A DNA stretch of 17,053 bases from Rickettsiales bacterium (GCA_028040005.1 JAOFKK010000017.1:1-17053), one strand, 5' to 3'; shown: positions 5,882-13,519, counted from the first letter of the stretch. A program made the numbers and translations. The notes: generated from the sequence alone by a model not told the origin.

Positions 5882-7432
5882 TTATACCATTTTACTTGGA
5901 TCAACCCACTCATTAAATTGCTCTTCTGTCACTAATTTTAGCTCCAAAGCAGCTTCTTTAAGAGTAGTACCATCATTATGGGCTTTTTTAGCAATTTTTG
6001 CCGCATTATCATAACCAATATAAGGATTAAGAGCGGTAACTAACATTAAAGAATTATTAAGTAATTCATTAATTCTTTCATGATTTGCCTCGACACCATT
6101 TAAACATTTATCAATAAAGCTATTAACGCCTTCAGAAATTAAATTAACCGAATTAATAATATTATAAATTACCATTGGTCTAAAAACATTTAGTTCAAAA
6201 TGACCATTGGTACCACCAATTGTAACAGCAGTATGATTACCAATTACTTGGCAAGAAATCATAGTCAAAGCCTCGCATTGTGTAGGATTAACCTTACCTG
6301 GCATAATTGAAGAACCCGGTTCATTTTCTGGTAGGCAAATTTCACCAAGGCCAGATCTAGGGCCAGAAGCTAAAAATCTGATATCATTGGCAATTTTCAT
6401 GATTGAAGTTGCAATAACATTCAAACATCCAGACAAGTTAACCAAAGCATCGCAAGTTGCTAAAGACTCAAACTTATTTTTATTAGAAGTAAATTCATCT
6501 TTTCTGTCAGAAAATTGATTTTTAACATCTTCCCAATCATTATAAGAATTAGCTTTTGTGATAATTTTAGCAATTTGACCTTTAATATCTGTAATTTTAG
6601 TAATATTTTGAGCAAATTTTTCTGAAAAATCCTTATGAGAGTTAATTCCCGTACCAACTGCCGTACCACCTTGAGCTAAAAATAAAACACCATCAATAGC
6701 ATCATTAAGTCTTAAAATATTATTAAATATTTGATATTTATAGCCAGAAAATTCCTGACCTAAAGTAACTGGCGTAGCATCTTGCGTGTGAGTACGGCCA
6801 ATCTTAATAATATCTTTAAATTCTTCCTCTTTATTTTTTAAAGATTCATAAAAATTAAATAAAGTTGGAAAAAGTTTTTCACAAATAGTCATTACCCCCG
6901 CCACATGCATTGCGGTTGGAAAAGTATCATTAGAAGATTGACCTAAATTACAATGATCATTGGGATGAACGGGGTCTTTACCGCCCTTTTGACCAGTAGC
7001 AATTTCATTAGCAACAGAGGCAATAACTTCATTACAATTCATATTAGTTTGGGTACCAGAACCAGTTTGCCACACAACTAAAGGAAAATGATCTTCATAA
7101 AAATTATCAAAATCAGCCAGAATTTTATCTATCGCTTGATCAATTAAATTAGCAGTTTTTTCAGAAAATTTATTATATTCCTTAGCATCAGGATTGGCTA
7201 ACATAATTTGCTTATTAGTAAGGGCTGCAGATTTTTTAACATAAAGCATGGCTTTAACCATCTCTTTTGGCATTTTATGACCCTTATTATCGATACAAAT
7301 AGCAAAATTTTGTGTTGATCTTTGAGTTTGCGCACCATAATAAGCATTTGCTGGTACATTAATATCGCCAAATGAGTCCGTTTCTACACGAAAGTTATTT
7401 TCTGTCATTTTTTTTGTTAAATTTATTGTCAT
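5882..7432 (-). CDS. fumC: Class II fumarate hydratase with internal insertion
   Basis: FumC reversibly hydrates fumarate to L-malate in the TCA cycle, as an iron-independent homotetramer. Motifs include WQTGSGTQTNMNCNEV (121-136), VHPNDHCNLGQSSND (155-169), GRTHTQDATP (212-221) with the conserved His215, and the family signature GSSIMPGKVN (373-382). The product is 516 residues, against about 465 in E. coli. Most of the excess is an insertion of about 29 residues, roughly 283-315, between ITKIT and the conserved NKFESLATCDAL; E. coli has only eight residues there. The reading frame is intact and everything downstream aligns well. The annotated start is the ATG at 7432; the ATG at 7408 (residue 9, MTENNFRVETDSFG) fits the family start better. 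Neither has a clear Shine-Dalgarno. Confidence 0.95.
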   Translation of the reverse strand: MTINLTKKMTENNFRVETDSFGDINVPANAYYGAQTQRSTQNFAICIDNKGHKMPKEMVKAMLYVKKSAALTNKQIMLANPDAKEYNKFSEKTANLIDQAIDKILADFDNFYEDHFPLVVWQTGSGTQTNMNCNEVIASVANEIATGQKGGKDPVHPNDHCNLGQSSNDTFPTAMHVAGVMTICEKLFPTLFNFYESLKNKEEEFKDIIKIGRTHTQDATPVTLGQEFSGYKYQIFNNILRLNDAIDGVLFLAQGGTAVGTGINSHKDFSEKFAQNITKITDIKGQIAKIITKANSYNDWEDVKNQFSDRKDEFTSNKNKFESLATCDALVNLSGCLNVIATSIMKIANDIRFLASGPRSGLGEICLPENEPGSSIMPGKVNPTQCEALTMISCQVIGNHTAVTIGGTNGHFELNVFRPMVIYNIINSVNLISEGVNSFIDKCLNGVEANHERINELLNNSLMLVTALNPYIGYDNAAKIAKKAHNDGTTLKEAALELKLVTEEQFNEWVDPSKMV

Positions 7433-7441
7433 TATATTTAA

Positions 7442-7855
7442 TTATTTTTTAAAAAATATACCATCAATTATAAAACCTTCTCTAAGGAAAATTTTGTGAG
7501 ATTCTTTTCGTTCTGAACCAAGATTTGATAAAATGGTTTCAGCCTTATATTTTAATAATTGCCAATCAACCCATTTTAAAAGCATTTTACCAGCACCTAT
7601 GCCGCGATTAGAACGACAAATCATAAAATCCTCAATCCTAATAGACCTGCCATAGCGCATATCATCAACAACATTAATGCCAATAACTGCGATAATTTCA
7701 GTATCCTTATAAACTGCGGACATTTTATAGCCACTATCAATAGCTTTGGTAATATTAGAAATATAATCTTCCTCTTTTAACTCTTGATAAATTTGAGTCA
7801 TGATTTTAAAGCTATCCTTAATATCAATATTGCTAGATAATTCTTTTATTTGCAT
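7442..7855 (-). CDS. GNAT-family N-acetyltransferase
   Basis: This is a small acetyl-CoA-dependent acetyltransferase of the GNAT fold. The signature is the acetyl-CoA loop in RSNRGIGAGKMLLKW, preceded by the strand IRIEDFMI and followed by NLGSERKESHKIFLREGF, the usual C-terminal motif in which the helix leads to the GF strand. I choose the ATG at 7855 (137 residues), since the fold starts right after it (MQIKELSSNIDI). A TTG at 7918 would add 21 residues, but it lies inside the inverted repeat at 7893-7919 and its purine-rich stretch is too close to act as a good ribosome site. The gene ends nine bases before fumC's start on the same strand, so they may be co-transcribed. It diverges from argG. 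The substrate is unknown. Confidence 0.85.
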   Translation of the reverse strand: MQIKELSSNIDIKDSFKIMTQIYQELKEEDYISNITKAIDSGYKMSAVYKDTEIIAVIGINVVDDMRYGRSIRIEDFMICRSNRGIGAGKMLLKWVDWQLLKYKAETILSNLGSERKESHKIFLREGFIIDGIFFKK

Positions 7856-7892
7856 TTTAAAGGAAATTAATTTGTAATTAGTAAGAGTTAAA

Positions 7893-7919
7893 TTTGCATA
7901 AGTTAAGAAATTATGCAAA
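7893..7919. promoter_or_regulatory. Operator-like dyad between GNAT gene and argG
   Basis: TTTGCATAA (7893-7901) and TTATGCAAA (7911-7919) form a perfect 9-bp inverted repeat with a 9-bp spacer. It is centred near 7906, about 50 bp from the GNAT start and 60 bp from argG. The position suits control of one or both divergent genes. The half-site TGCATAA is near but not equal to the ArgR half-site TGAATAA, and the spacing differs from an ARG box, so the regulator is not identified. Confidence 0.45.
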
Positions 7920-7966
7920 ACTCTTTCATAAAAATAGTATCAATAAAATAATTTATTTCAAGTTTA

Positions 7967-9160
7967 ATGACAAAAAAAATTAAAAAAGTAGTTTTAGCAT
8001 ATTCTGGAGGATTAGATACTTCTGTTATTTTGGCTTGGCTGCGTGAAACTCATGATTGCGAAGTAGTAACCTTTACTGCCGATCTTGGTCAGGGCGAAGA
8101 ATTAGAACCGGCGCGTAAAAAAGCAGAAAAATTTGGTGTTAAAGATATCTTTATTGAAGATCTTCGTGAAGAATTTGTTCGCGATTATGTTTTTCCTATG
8201 TTTCGCGCCAATACTATTTATGAAGGTAAATATTTATTAGGTACATCAATTGCTCGCCCTTTAATTGCCAAAAAACAAATTGAAATTGCTAATAAAGTTG
8301 GTGCAGATGCGGTTTCTCACGGCGCTACTGGCAAAGGTAATGATCAAATTCGTTTTGAAATGGGTTATTATGCTTGTAATCCTAATATTAAAGTTATTGC
8401 TCCATGGCGTGAGTGGGATTTAAATTCTCGTGATAAATTAATCTCTTACGCCGAAAAACATAATATTGAAATTGCCAAAGATAAAAGAGGTGAAGCACCC
8501 TATTCTGTTGATGCTAATCTTCTTCACACCTCATCAGAAGGTAAGGTTTTGGAAGATCCATGGCAAGAATCACCGGAATATGTTTATCAAAGAACACAAC
8601 ATCCTAAAAATGGCAAGGAAAATGGTGATATTATTGAAATTGAATTTAAAAAAGGCGACCCTTTTGCAATTAATGGACAAAAATTATCTCCAGCCAATTT
8701 ATTAGCAAAACTTAATGAATATGGCTATGATAATGCTATTGGTAGAATTGACATTGTTGAAAATCGCTTTATCGGTATGAAATCTCGTGGAACTTACGAA
8801 ACTCCAGGCGGCACAATTTTACTCGAAGCTCACAGAGCAATTGAATCTATCACCTTAGATCGTGAAGCAGCGCATTTAAAAGATGAAATTATGCCAAAAT
8901 ATGCTAAATTAATTTATAATGGCATGTGGTTTGCCCCTGAGCGTGAAATGCTGCAAGCCTTAATTGACAAATCGCAAGAAAATGTCGAAGGTGTAGTTAG
9001 GCTGCATCTTTATAAGGGTAATGTGATTTTACTTGGTCGCAAATCTCCAAAAAGCCTTTATAAGGAAGAATATGTTACTTTTGAACAGGATGAGGTTTAT
9101 AATCAAAAAGATGCAGAAGGATTTATCAGGCTAAATGCCTTAAGATTTATAATGAAATAA
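7967..9160 (+). CDS. argG: Argininosuccinate synthase
   Basis: ArgG joins citrulline and aspartate, using ATP, to form argininosuccinate, the penultimate step of arginine synthesis. The 397-residue length is standard. The N-terminal PP-loop AYSGGLDTS (11-19) is intact, followed by TADLGQGEE, GTSIARPLIA, SHGATGKGNDQIRFE, IAPWREW, the EAPYSVDANL region and SRGTYETPGGTIL, all characteristic of the family. Codon use is unlike the neighbours: 14 of 21 arginines use CGN, whereas engB, the carbonic anhydrase, iscU and iscA together use CGN for only 2 of 15. That could mean high expression or acquisition from another lineage. argH is not in the window. The downstream small gene overlaps its stop codon by one base. 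Confidence 0.97.
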   Translation: MTKKIKKVVLAYSGGLDTSVILAWLRETHDCEVVTFTADLGQGEELEPARKKAEKFGVKDIFIEDLREEFVRDYVFPMFRANTIYEGKYLLGTSIARPLIAKKQIEIANKVGADAVSHGATGKGNDQIRFEMGYYACNPNIKVIAPWREWDLNSRDKLISYAEKHNIEIAKDKRGEAPYSVDANLLHTSSEGKVLEDPWQESPEYVYQRTQHPKNGKENGDIIEIEFKKGDPFAINGQKLSPANLLAKLNEYGYDNAIGRIDIVENRFIGMKSRGTYETPGGTILLEAHRAIESITLDREAAHLKDEIMPKYAKLIYNGMWFAPEREMLQALIDKSQENVEGVVRLHLYKGNVILLGRKSPKSLYKEEYVTFEQDEVYNQKDAEGFIRLNALRFIMK

Positions 9161-9429
9161 TGATAGAAGATGGAGATGAATCTGATGAAATATTTTTTCC
9201 TATGGAAGAACCAGAATCAAAAGATAAAATAGAGATATCAAGAATTTCTCCAGATCAGTTTAGCACATCTACTGGCATCCATTATGCTCAAATAAGTTAT
9301 ATATTGCAATTAGCGAATATGTATTTTTTACAAAAACCAAAATTTTTACAAAAACCAAAAACGGATTTACAAAGGGGAATTGAATTATGCAATAGTTTTG
9401 CAGAAGATAGTAATGAAAAAACGCACTAA
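9160..9429 (+). CDS. Small acidic hypothetical protein downstream of argG
   Basis: This 89-residue frame starts at an ATG sharing one base with the argG stop (TAATG), a classic re-initiation arrangement. The N-terminus is highly acidic (MIEDGDESDEIFFPMEEPES), the middle has a moderately hydrophobic helix (HYAQISYILQLANMYFL), and the sequence FLQKPK occurs twice in succession because of an 18-bp tandem duplication. I do not recognise a family. Coupling to argG and a protein-like composition favour a real gene; its short length and lack of a recognisable domain argue caution. It converges on selO, with 36 bp between their stops. Confidence 0.5.
   Translation: MIEDGDESDEIFFPMEEPESKDKIEISRISPDQFSTSTGIHYAQISYILQLANMYFLQKPKFLQKPKTDLQRGIELCNSFAEDSNEKTH
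9325..9360 (+). repeat. Perfect 18-bp tandem duplication
   Basis: The unit TTTTTACAAAAACCAAAA occurs at 9325-9342 and again at 9343-9360 without any mismatch. It lies inside the 89-aa gene and preserves the frame, adding a second FLQKPK. Perfect identity suggests a recent slippage event. Confidence 0.9.
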
Positions 9430-9442
9430 TGATCTTTTTATA

Positions 9443-9464
9443 AATGACATTAATAATGTGCATT
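9443..9464. terminator. Hairpin between convergent argG unit and selO
   Basis: AATG-ACATT (9443-9451), loop AAT, then AATGT-G-CATT (9455-9464) folds into a 9-bp stem with one bulged base. It fills the 36-bp gap between two converging stop codons, where a shared terminator is expected. There is no strong T-run on either side. Confidence 0.35.
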
Positions 9465-9465
9465 A

Positions 9466-10899
9466 TTAAGTACCACAAAATGTATTTTTTACCCTCTCAT
9501 TATCATTTGGTAATTGATAATATTCATTATAAGAATGTTGCTTTATAAAGGGATTTTTAATTGCTATTAAAAATTTATTAAATTCTGTATAATCATCATT
9601 AATAGCTGCATCTTTAATAATTTTTTGCATTATATGATTTCTAGGGATTAAAATTGGATTAATTTGATCCATTTTTTGTGCAATTTCATTATTATCACCG
9701 CCCTGCTCTTTTAATCTCTTAAACCATTTTACCTGCCAATTACGATATTGAGTATTTTGTACTTGAAATTCCTCCTCCTTAATTAATATTTTACTTAAAA
9801 TTCTAAATGAATTTGTAAAATCAAGATTATTCTCTTCCAAAATATCTAAAAATTGCCCAATTAAATTAATATCATCATCTTTTTCATTAAAAATGCCAAT
9901 TTTTTGCGCCATTTTTTTAAGATATGTTTTTTCAAATAAATTAGGAAATTTCTCCAACTCCTCTTCGGCAATTATAATAGATTTTTTAATATCCGAATTA
10001 ATTAATGGCAATATTGATCCAGCAAATTTACTAAGATTCCATAAAATAATATGTTTTTGATTAGAAAAAGAATATCTTCTTCTTTGATCAATATAGCTCA
10101 AACAAAAATTAGGATCATATTCATCCACAAAAGAGCAAGGGCCATAATCAATGGTCTGACCCGAAATAGCGACATTATCGCTATTCATAACGCCATGAAC
10201 AAAACCAACTGACAGCCAATCAGAAACCAGATCTGCCTGTAACCTCATAACCATTTTTAATAAATCTAAATATTTATTATTATTTTTAGATATTTCCAAA
10301 AAATGGCGATTTATCGCGTAATCTGCTAAAATTTTAAGATTATTGATATCATTGCGACAAGCAAAATATTCAAAAGTTCCAATTCTGATATGACTTTTGG
10401 CAATTCTAGTTATAATTGCGGATTCAATCGGATTTTCTCTATAAATTATTTCATCTGATTTTATTAAAGCTAAAGATCTAGCTGTTGAAATATTTAAAAA
10501 ATACATAGATTCACTCATAAGATATTCTCTTATAGCGGCGTCAATTGGACATTTACCATCGCCATTTCGTGAAAAAAAACTTTTACCAGATCCTTTAAGA
10601 CAAATATCAAATAAATTATTATTATGATCATAAATTTCACCCAATAGAACAGCTCTACCATCGCCCAATTGTGGCACGAAATGACCAAATTGATGGCCGG
10701 CATAAGCTAAGGATATTGGCTTAAAATCAGATGATAATTTATTTCCAGATAAATAATCTAAGGCAAACTCCTCCTTAAAAGACAAATCCTGCGCCAATTG
10801 ACTATTAAAAGTAATTAATTGAGGATTTGCAATCTTATCTGGAGCTTGATCTTTGTAAAAATTCGAACCTAATTGATGATATGAATTTTGAATCTTCAT
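9466..10899 (-). CDS. selO: Protein adenylyltransferase SelO (YdiU family)
   Basis: SelO is a pseudokinase-fold enzyme that transfers AMP from ATP to Ser, Thr or Tyr of target proteins, linked to redox stress. The 477-residue length equals the E. coli protein. Conserved blocks include SLAYAGHQFGHFVPQLGDGRAVLLGE (63-88), LKGSGKSFFSRNGDGK (101-116), where most relatives have KGAG-x-T-P-Y-S-R, and HGVMNSDNVAISGQTIDYGP (235-254) with the metal/catalytic residues Asp241, Asn242 and Asp251. The protein ends in TFCGT, so Cys475 takes the third-from-last place that is selenocysteine in human SelO. It converges with the argG unit and diverges from engB. The glutaredoxin elsewhere in the window is a plausible kind of target, since SelO is reported to AMPylate glutaredoxin; this link is inference. 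Confidence 0.95.
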   Translation of the reverse strand: MKIQNSYHQLGSNFYKDQAPDKIANPQLITFNSQLAQDLSFKEEFALDYLSGNKLSSDFKPISLAYAGHQFGHFVPQLGDGRAVLLGEIYDHNNNLFDICLKGSGKSFFSRNGDGKCPIDAAIREYLMSESMYFLNISTARSLALIKSDEIIYRENPIESAIITRIAKSHIRIGTFEYFACRNDINNLKILADYAINRHFLEISKNNNKYLDLLKMVMRLQADLVSDWLSVGFVHGVMNSDNVAISGQTIDYGPCSFVDEYDPNFCLSYIDQRRRYSFSNQKHIILWNLSKFAGSILPLINSDIKKSIIIAEEELEKFPNLFEKTYLKKMAQKIGIFNEKDDDINLIGQFLDILEENNLDFTNSFRILSKILIKEEEFQVQNTQYRNWQVKWFKRLKEQGGDNNEIAQKMDQINPILIPRNHIMQKIIKDAAINDDYTEFNKFLIAIKNPFIKQHSYNEYYQLPNDNERVKNTFCGT

Positions 10900-10918
10900 T
10901 TGTATTAATTTTCTTTAA

Positions 10919-10947
10919 TTGCAAGATAATAATTTTATCCTTATAAT
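10919..10947 (+). promoter_or_regulatory. Sigma70-type promoter for the engB operon
   Basis: TTGCAA (10919-10924), a 17-bp spacer and a perfect TATAAT (10942-10947) lie 24 bp upstream of the engB start. Hexamer quality and spacing are near ideal. The 71-bp divergent gap to selO leaves little room for other elements. Confidence 0.6.
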
Positions 10948-10970
10948 AATTCTTTTAACCTGAAAACAGC

Positions 10971-11567
10971 ATGAAGAAAGATATTTTTACTATAGAGCCA
11001 AAATTTTTAATGTCAGTTGCTAATTTGGATCAATTGCCCAAATTAAAAAATACCGAAATTGCCTTTATTGGCAAATCTAATGTAGGAAAATCAACATTAA
11101 TCAATAATATCTTAGGTAAAAAAATCGCCTTAACATCAAAAACACCAGGAAGAACAAAACAATTAAATTTTTTCCTACTTGATAATAAATTGGCAATTAT
11201 TGACATGCCTGGATATGGCTATGCCAAAACATCTAGATCAGATATTAATCATTGGACAAGGCTGAGTTTTGGCTATTTTCATAATAGTATAAAATTAAAA
11301 AGAGTATTTTTATTAATTGACATTAGGAGAGGATTAAAAGAAAAAGATCTGGAAATAATAGATATTTTAAATAAAATTCCAGTTGGATTCCAAGTTATTT
11401 TAACTAAGTCCGATCAATTAAAAGAACATGAAATTACAAAAATGATCGAACAAATATCAAAAGAATCAATAAAATATCCAGCCATGAATCCAAAAATATT
11501 AATCTCCAGCAGTAAATATGGCTCTGGTATAGAAGAAATAAAAAACGAAATTATCGAATTATGCTAA
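10971..11567 (+). CDS. engB: Ribosome-biogenesis GTP-binding protein EngB/YsxC
   Basis: EngB is an essential cytoplasmic GTPase of the TrmE-Era-EngA-YihA-Septin class that acts in large-subunit ribosome assembly. The 198-residue product has G1 GKSNVGKST (34-42), the G2 region TPGRTKQLNFF, G3 DMPGYGYA, G4 TKSD and G5-like SSSKYG near the C-terminus. Length and motif spacing match the family. It is the first gene behind a convincing promoter (10919-10947). Its last codons overlap the start of the ankyrin gene by seven bases (the ankyrin ATG lies inside the Leu-Cys-stop end), so the two are coupled. All six arginines use AGA or AGG, as usual for this genome. Confidence 0.97.
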   Translation: MKKDIFTIEPKFLMSVANLDQLPKLKNTEIAFIGKSNVGKSTLINNILGKKIALTSKTPGRTKQLNFFLLDNKLAIIDMPGYGYAKTSRSDINHWTRLSFGYFHNSIKLKRVFLLIDIRRGLKEKDLEIIDILNKIPVGFQVILTKSDQLKEHEITKMIEQISKESIKYPAMNPKILISSSKYGSGIEEIKNEIIELC

Positions 11568-12952
11568 ATAAGTTATTACTATTACTGATTATTATCTATT
11601 CAAATATTGCTTTTGCCAATAATATCTCCTCCAATAGTAATGTTGCGGGCATTACCTCATTAATGAATGCAGTCATGAATAATGATATTGATGGTGTTAA
11701 ATTTTTTTCCACCAAGGAGCAAGAAATGATCAATAAGCAAAATATTGGCGGCGCTACTGCTTTACACCTATCTGCAAGAAGTAGTAATCCCCAAATCACT
11801 AAAATTTTATTAGAAAATGGTGCCCAGGTTAATATTAAAGATAATAGTGGTTGGACAGCAATAATGCGTGCATCTGCAAATTGTAAAATAGAAAATGCAA
11901 AATTATTAATTAACTTTGGAGCAAATATATTTTTTAACAATAATAATGATGAATCTGCAATATTATATGCTACTAATAGCAAATGTTTAGAATTAATATC
12001 AAAATTTAAAGAAATATCTCTGTTAAAATACTCCTTTATAAAATTATTAACATTTAAGAAAAATATTCAAAAATCAATATATATAGCAAGCAGAAGCGAA
12101 GATGCGAAAATTAAAAAAGAATTAGAACAAATATTATCGCATTTAAATAATTTATATAATGTCAAAGCATTACAAAAAGATAAAATGACATTAAAAAAGC
12201 CCGCTAATGATACAAATTTAGAACAAAAAATCTATAAAAATTCTAAAAATATTAATACTTTAAAACCAATAGTTAAAAAAAATAACAACCCTATAAATAA
12301 TATCTCTATTGCAAAAGAATCAAAAATATCAACAAGTAACAATGGTCAAGAAAAAAAGTTTAAATTTAAAAAAATCAACAGTAAAAAACCGCAAATAATA
12401 CAAATTAAAGAACAAATAAAAACTGAAAAAATAGAATCTTCTAATTCAATAAAAAATAATATTGATCTTAATAATCCACCCCAAATATTATACTCAATGG
12501 AGGATAAGCTAATCAAGAAAGAACCAAAGAAAGAAGAATTGCAGATAAAAAAAATTAATAAAAATAATGATAATCAAGTAACTAATTCACAAAATAAAGA
12601 GCAAATAAATAAAACCCCTATTCTACAAAAAAATAATAAAAAATTTAAATTTAATAAAAAACCAAATATTGCTCCAGAAGCAACTGCTACTCCAAAACAA
12701 CCTATTGCAAAAATCAAAGATATTAAGCAAGATAAAATAAAACCTAAATTTACTTTTAAAAAGAGCGGTAATATTAAGGAGAAAGAAGCTAATATTCCAG
12801 CTATACCTAAAATCTTAAATGACAATAAAGATATCTTACTGGATATAAAAAAAGATAAGAAATTTAAATTTAATAAAAAACCTGACCATATAGATAATAA
12901 CTTAAAATCCGAACCAGATAAAAAGAAATTTAAATTCAAAATTAATGAGTAA
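11561..12952 (+). CDS. Exported ankyrin-repeat protein with Lys/Asn-rich KFKF-repeat tail
   Basis: The 463-residue product begins with a clear signal peptide (LLLLLIIIYSNIAFA, cleavage near residue 19). It is followed by about four ankyrin repeats: 31-61, 62-95 (ATALHLSARSSNPQITKILLENGAQVN), 96-129 (WTAIMRASANCKIENAKLLINFGANI) and a degenerate 130-151. From about 200 onward it is Lys/Asn/Ile-rich and probably disordered, with a recurring basic-aromatic motif: KKFKFKK (265-271), KKFKFNKKP (360-368), KPKFTFKK (394-401), KKFKFNKKP (433-441) and KKKFKFKINE (454-463, the C-terminus). Ankyrin repeats bind proteins; the tail could bind anionic polymers such as peptidoglycan, LPS or nucleic acid. It overlaps engB by 7 bp and the carbonic anhydrase gene by 8 bp. 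Family and function of the tail are unknown to me. Confidence 0.85.
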   Translation: MLNKLLLLLIIIYSNIAFANNISSNSNVAGITSLMNAVMNNDIDGVKFFSTKEQEMINKQNIGGATALHLSARSSNPQITKILLENGAQVNIKDNSGWTAIMRASANCKIENAKLLINFGANIFFNNNNDESAILYATNSKCLELISKFKEISLLKYSFIKLLTFKKNIQKSIYIASRSEDAKIKKELEQILSHLNNLYNVKALQKDKMTLKKPANDTNLEQKIYKNSKNINTLKPIVKKNNNPINNISIAKESKISTSNNGQEKKFKFKKINSKKPQIIQIKEQIKTEKIESSNSIKNNIDLNNPPQILYSMEDKLIKKEPKKEELQIKKINKNNDNQVTNSQNKEQINKTPILQKNNKKFKFNKKPNIAPEATATPKQPIAKIKDIKQDKIKPKFTFKKSGNIKEKEANIPAIPKILNDNKDILLDIKKDKKFKFNKKPDHIDNNLKSEPDKKKFKFKINE

Positions 12953-13487
12953 CATTATTAAATATAATAATATATTGCCTCAAATTGACAATTCCTCTTT
13001 TATAGCGCCTAACGCCACAATATCTGGGGATGTAAAAATTGGCAAGAATTCTGGAATTTGGTATGGCACGGTAATTAGAGGTGACGTAGCTAAAATAAAA
13101 ATAGGAAATTACACCAATATTCAAGATAATTCTGTTATCCACGTAACTAGAGCTAATCATGTACAAAATAAAACTAATGATGAAGGTGGTCCTACCATTA
13201 TTGGAGATTATGTAACAATTGGACATAACGCAATAATTCATGCTTGCACTATTAAAGATTATAGCTTTATTGGCATGGGGGCCATAATCATGGATTTGGC
13301 AATAATTGAAGAAAATTCTATGATTGCAGCAGGAGCGGTAGTTACTCCTGGAAAAATAGTAAAATCAGGACAAATTTGGGCTGGAAATCCTGCAAAATAT
13401 TTTAGAGATTTAACTCAAGAGGAAATAGACTATATTAAAATATCAGCCATGAATTATTGGGACTTAGCTAAGGAATATAAGGATTAA
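12945..13487 (+). CDS. Gamma-class carbonic anhydrase-like hexapeptide-repeat protein
   Basis: The 180-residue product is a left-handed beta-helix protein of the gamma-carbonic anhydrase/YrdA/PaaY family. Isoleucine/valine hexapeptide turns run through about 17-145. The three zinc-ligand positions are present: His66 (DNSVIHVT), His94 and His99 (IGHNAIIHACT). The active-site-type residues Arg45 and Asp47 (IRGDVAKI) and Gln60/Asp61 (NIQDNS) are also conserved. The C-terminal helix (QEEIDYIKISAMNYWDLAKEYKD) is typical of the family. The family interconverts CO2 and bicarbonate, though many YrdA-like members show weak or no activity, so catalysis is not proven. The start overlaps the ankyrin stop by 8 bp, making this the third gene of the engB operon. 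No Shine-Dalgarno stands out, consistent with coupling. Confidence 0.92.
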   Translation: MSNIIKYNNILPQIDNSSFIAPNATISGDVKIGKNSGIWYGTVIRGDVAKIKIGNYTNIQDNSVIHVTRANHVQNKTNDEGGPTIIGDYVTIGHNAIIHACTIKDYSFIGMGAIIMDLAIIEENSMIAAGAVVTPGKIVKSGQIWAGNPAKYFRDLTQEEIDYIKISAMNYWDLAKEYKD

Positions 13488-13494
13488 AAAAATA

Positions 13495-13519
13495 ATACTC
13501 AACTAAATTAGTTGACTAT
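13495..13519 (+). promoter_or_regulatory. IscR type 1-like operator upstream of iscU
   Basis: The core TCAACTAAATTAGTTGA (13499-13515) is a perfect 17-bp palindrome, flanked by ATAC on the left and CTAT on the right. Compared position by position with the E. coli IscR type 1 consensus as I recall it (ATASYYGACTR, three A/T, YAGTCRRSTAT), 23 of 25 positions agree. The two differences (G7 to A, C19 to T) are symmetric, so dyad symmetry is kept. It covers the -35 of the iscU promoter, which suits repression by a [2Fe-2S] Rrf2-family regulator. The alternative is a terminator for the preceding carbonic anhydrase gene, because the palindrome can fold into a 7-bp hairpin. Confidence 0.65.

Noticed and set aside
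7856..7918. Extended N-terminus of the GNAT protein from a TTG start at 7918
   Set aside because: The 21 extra residues do not resemble the family, the start lies inside a perfect inverted repeat, and the ribosome-site spacing is poor.
9325..9360. CRISPR-like or regulatory iteron array
   Set aside because: There are only two contiguous 18-bp units without spacers, inside a coding frame; this is a simple tandem duplication.
9269..9478. 69-codon minus-strand open frame between argG and selO
   Set aside because: It overlaps the small argG-coupled gene and the end of selO, and it reads through the putative terminator. No family features are visible.
11596..12939. Two minus-strand open frames (11596-11982 and 12574-12939) with hydrophobic sequence
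   Set aside because: Both are antisense shadows of the ankyrin gene; Lys/Asn-rich codons read backwards give Phe/Leu/Ile-rich frames that look like membrane proteins.
13499..13515. Palindrome as the terminator of the gamma-carbonic anhydrase gene
   Set aside because: It could fold into a 7-bp hairpin followed by a short T-run, but overlap with a near-perfect promoter and the match to the IscR pattern favour an operator. A dual role is not excluded.
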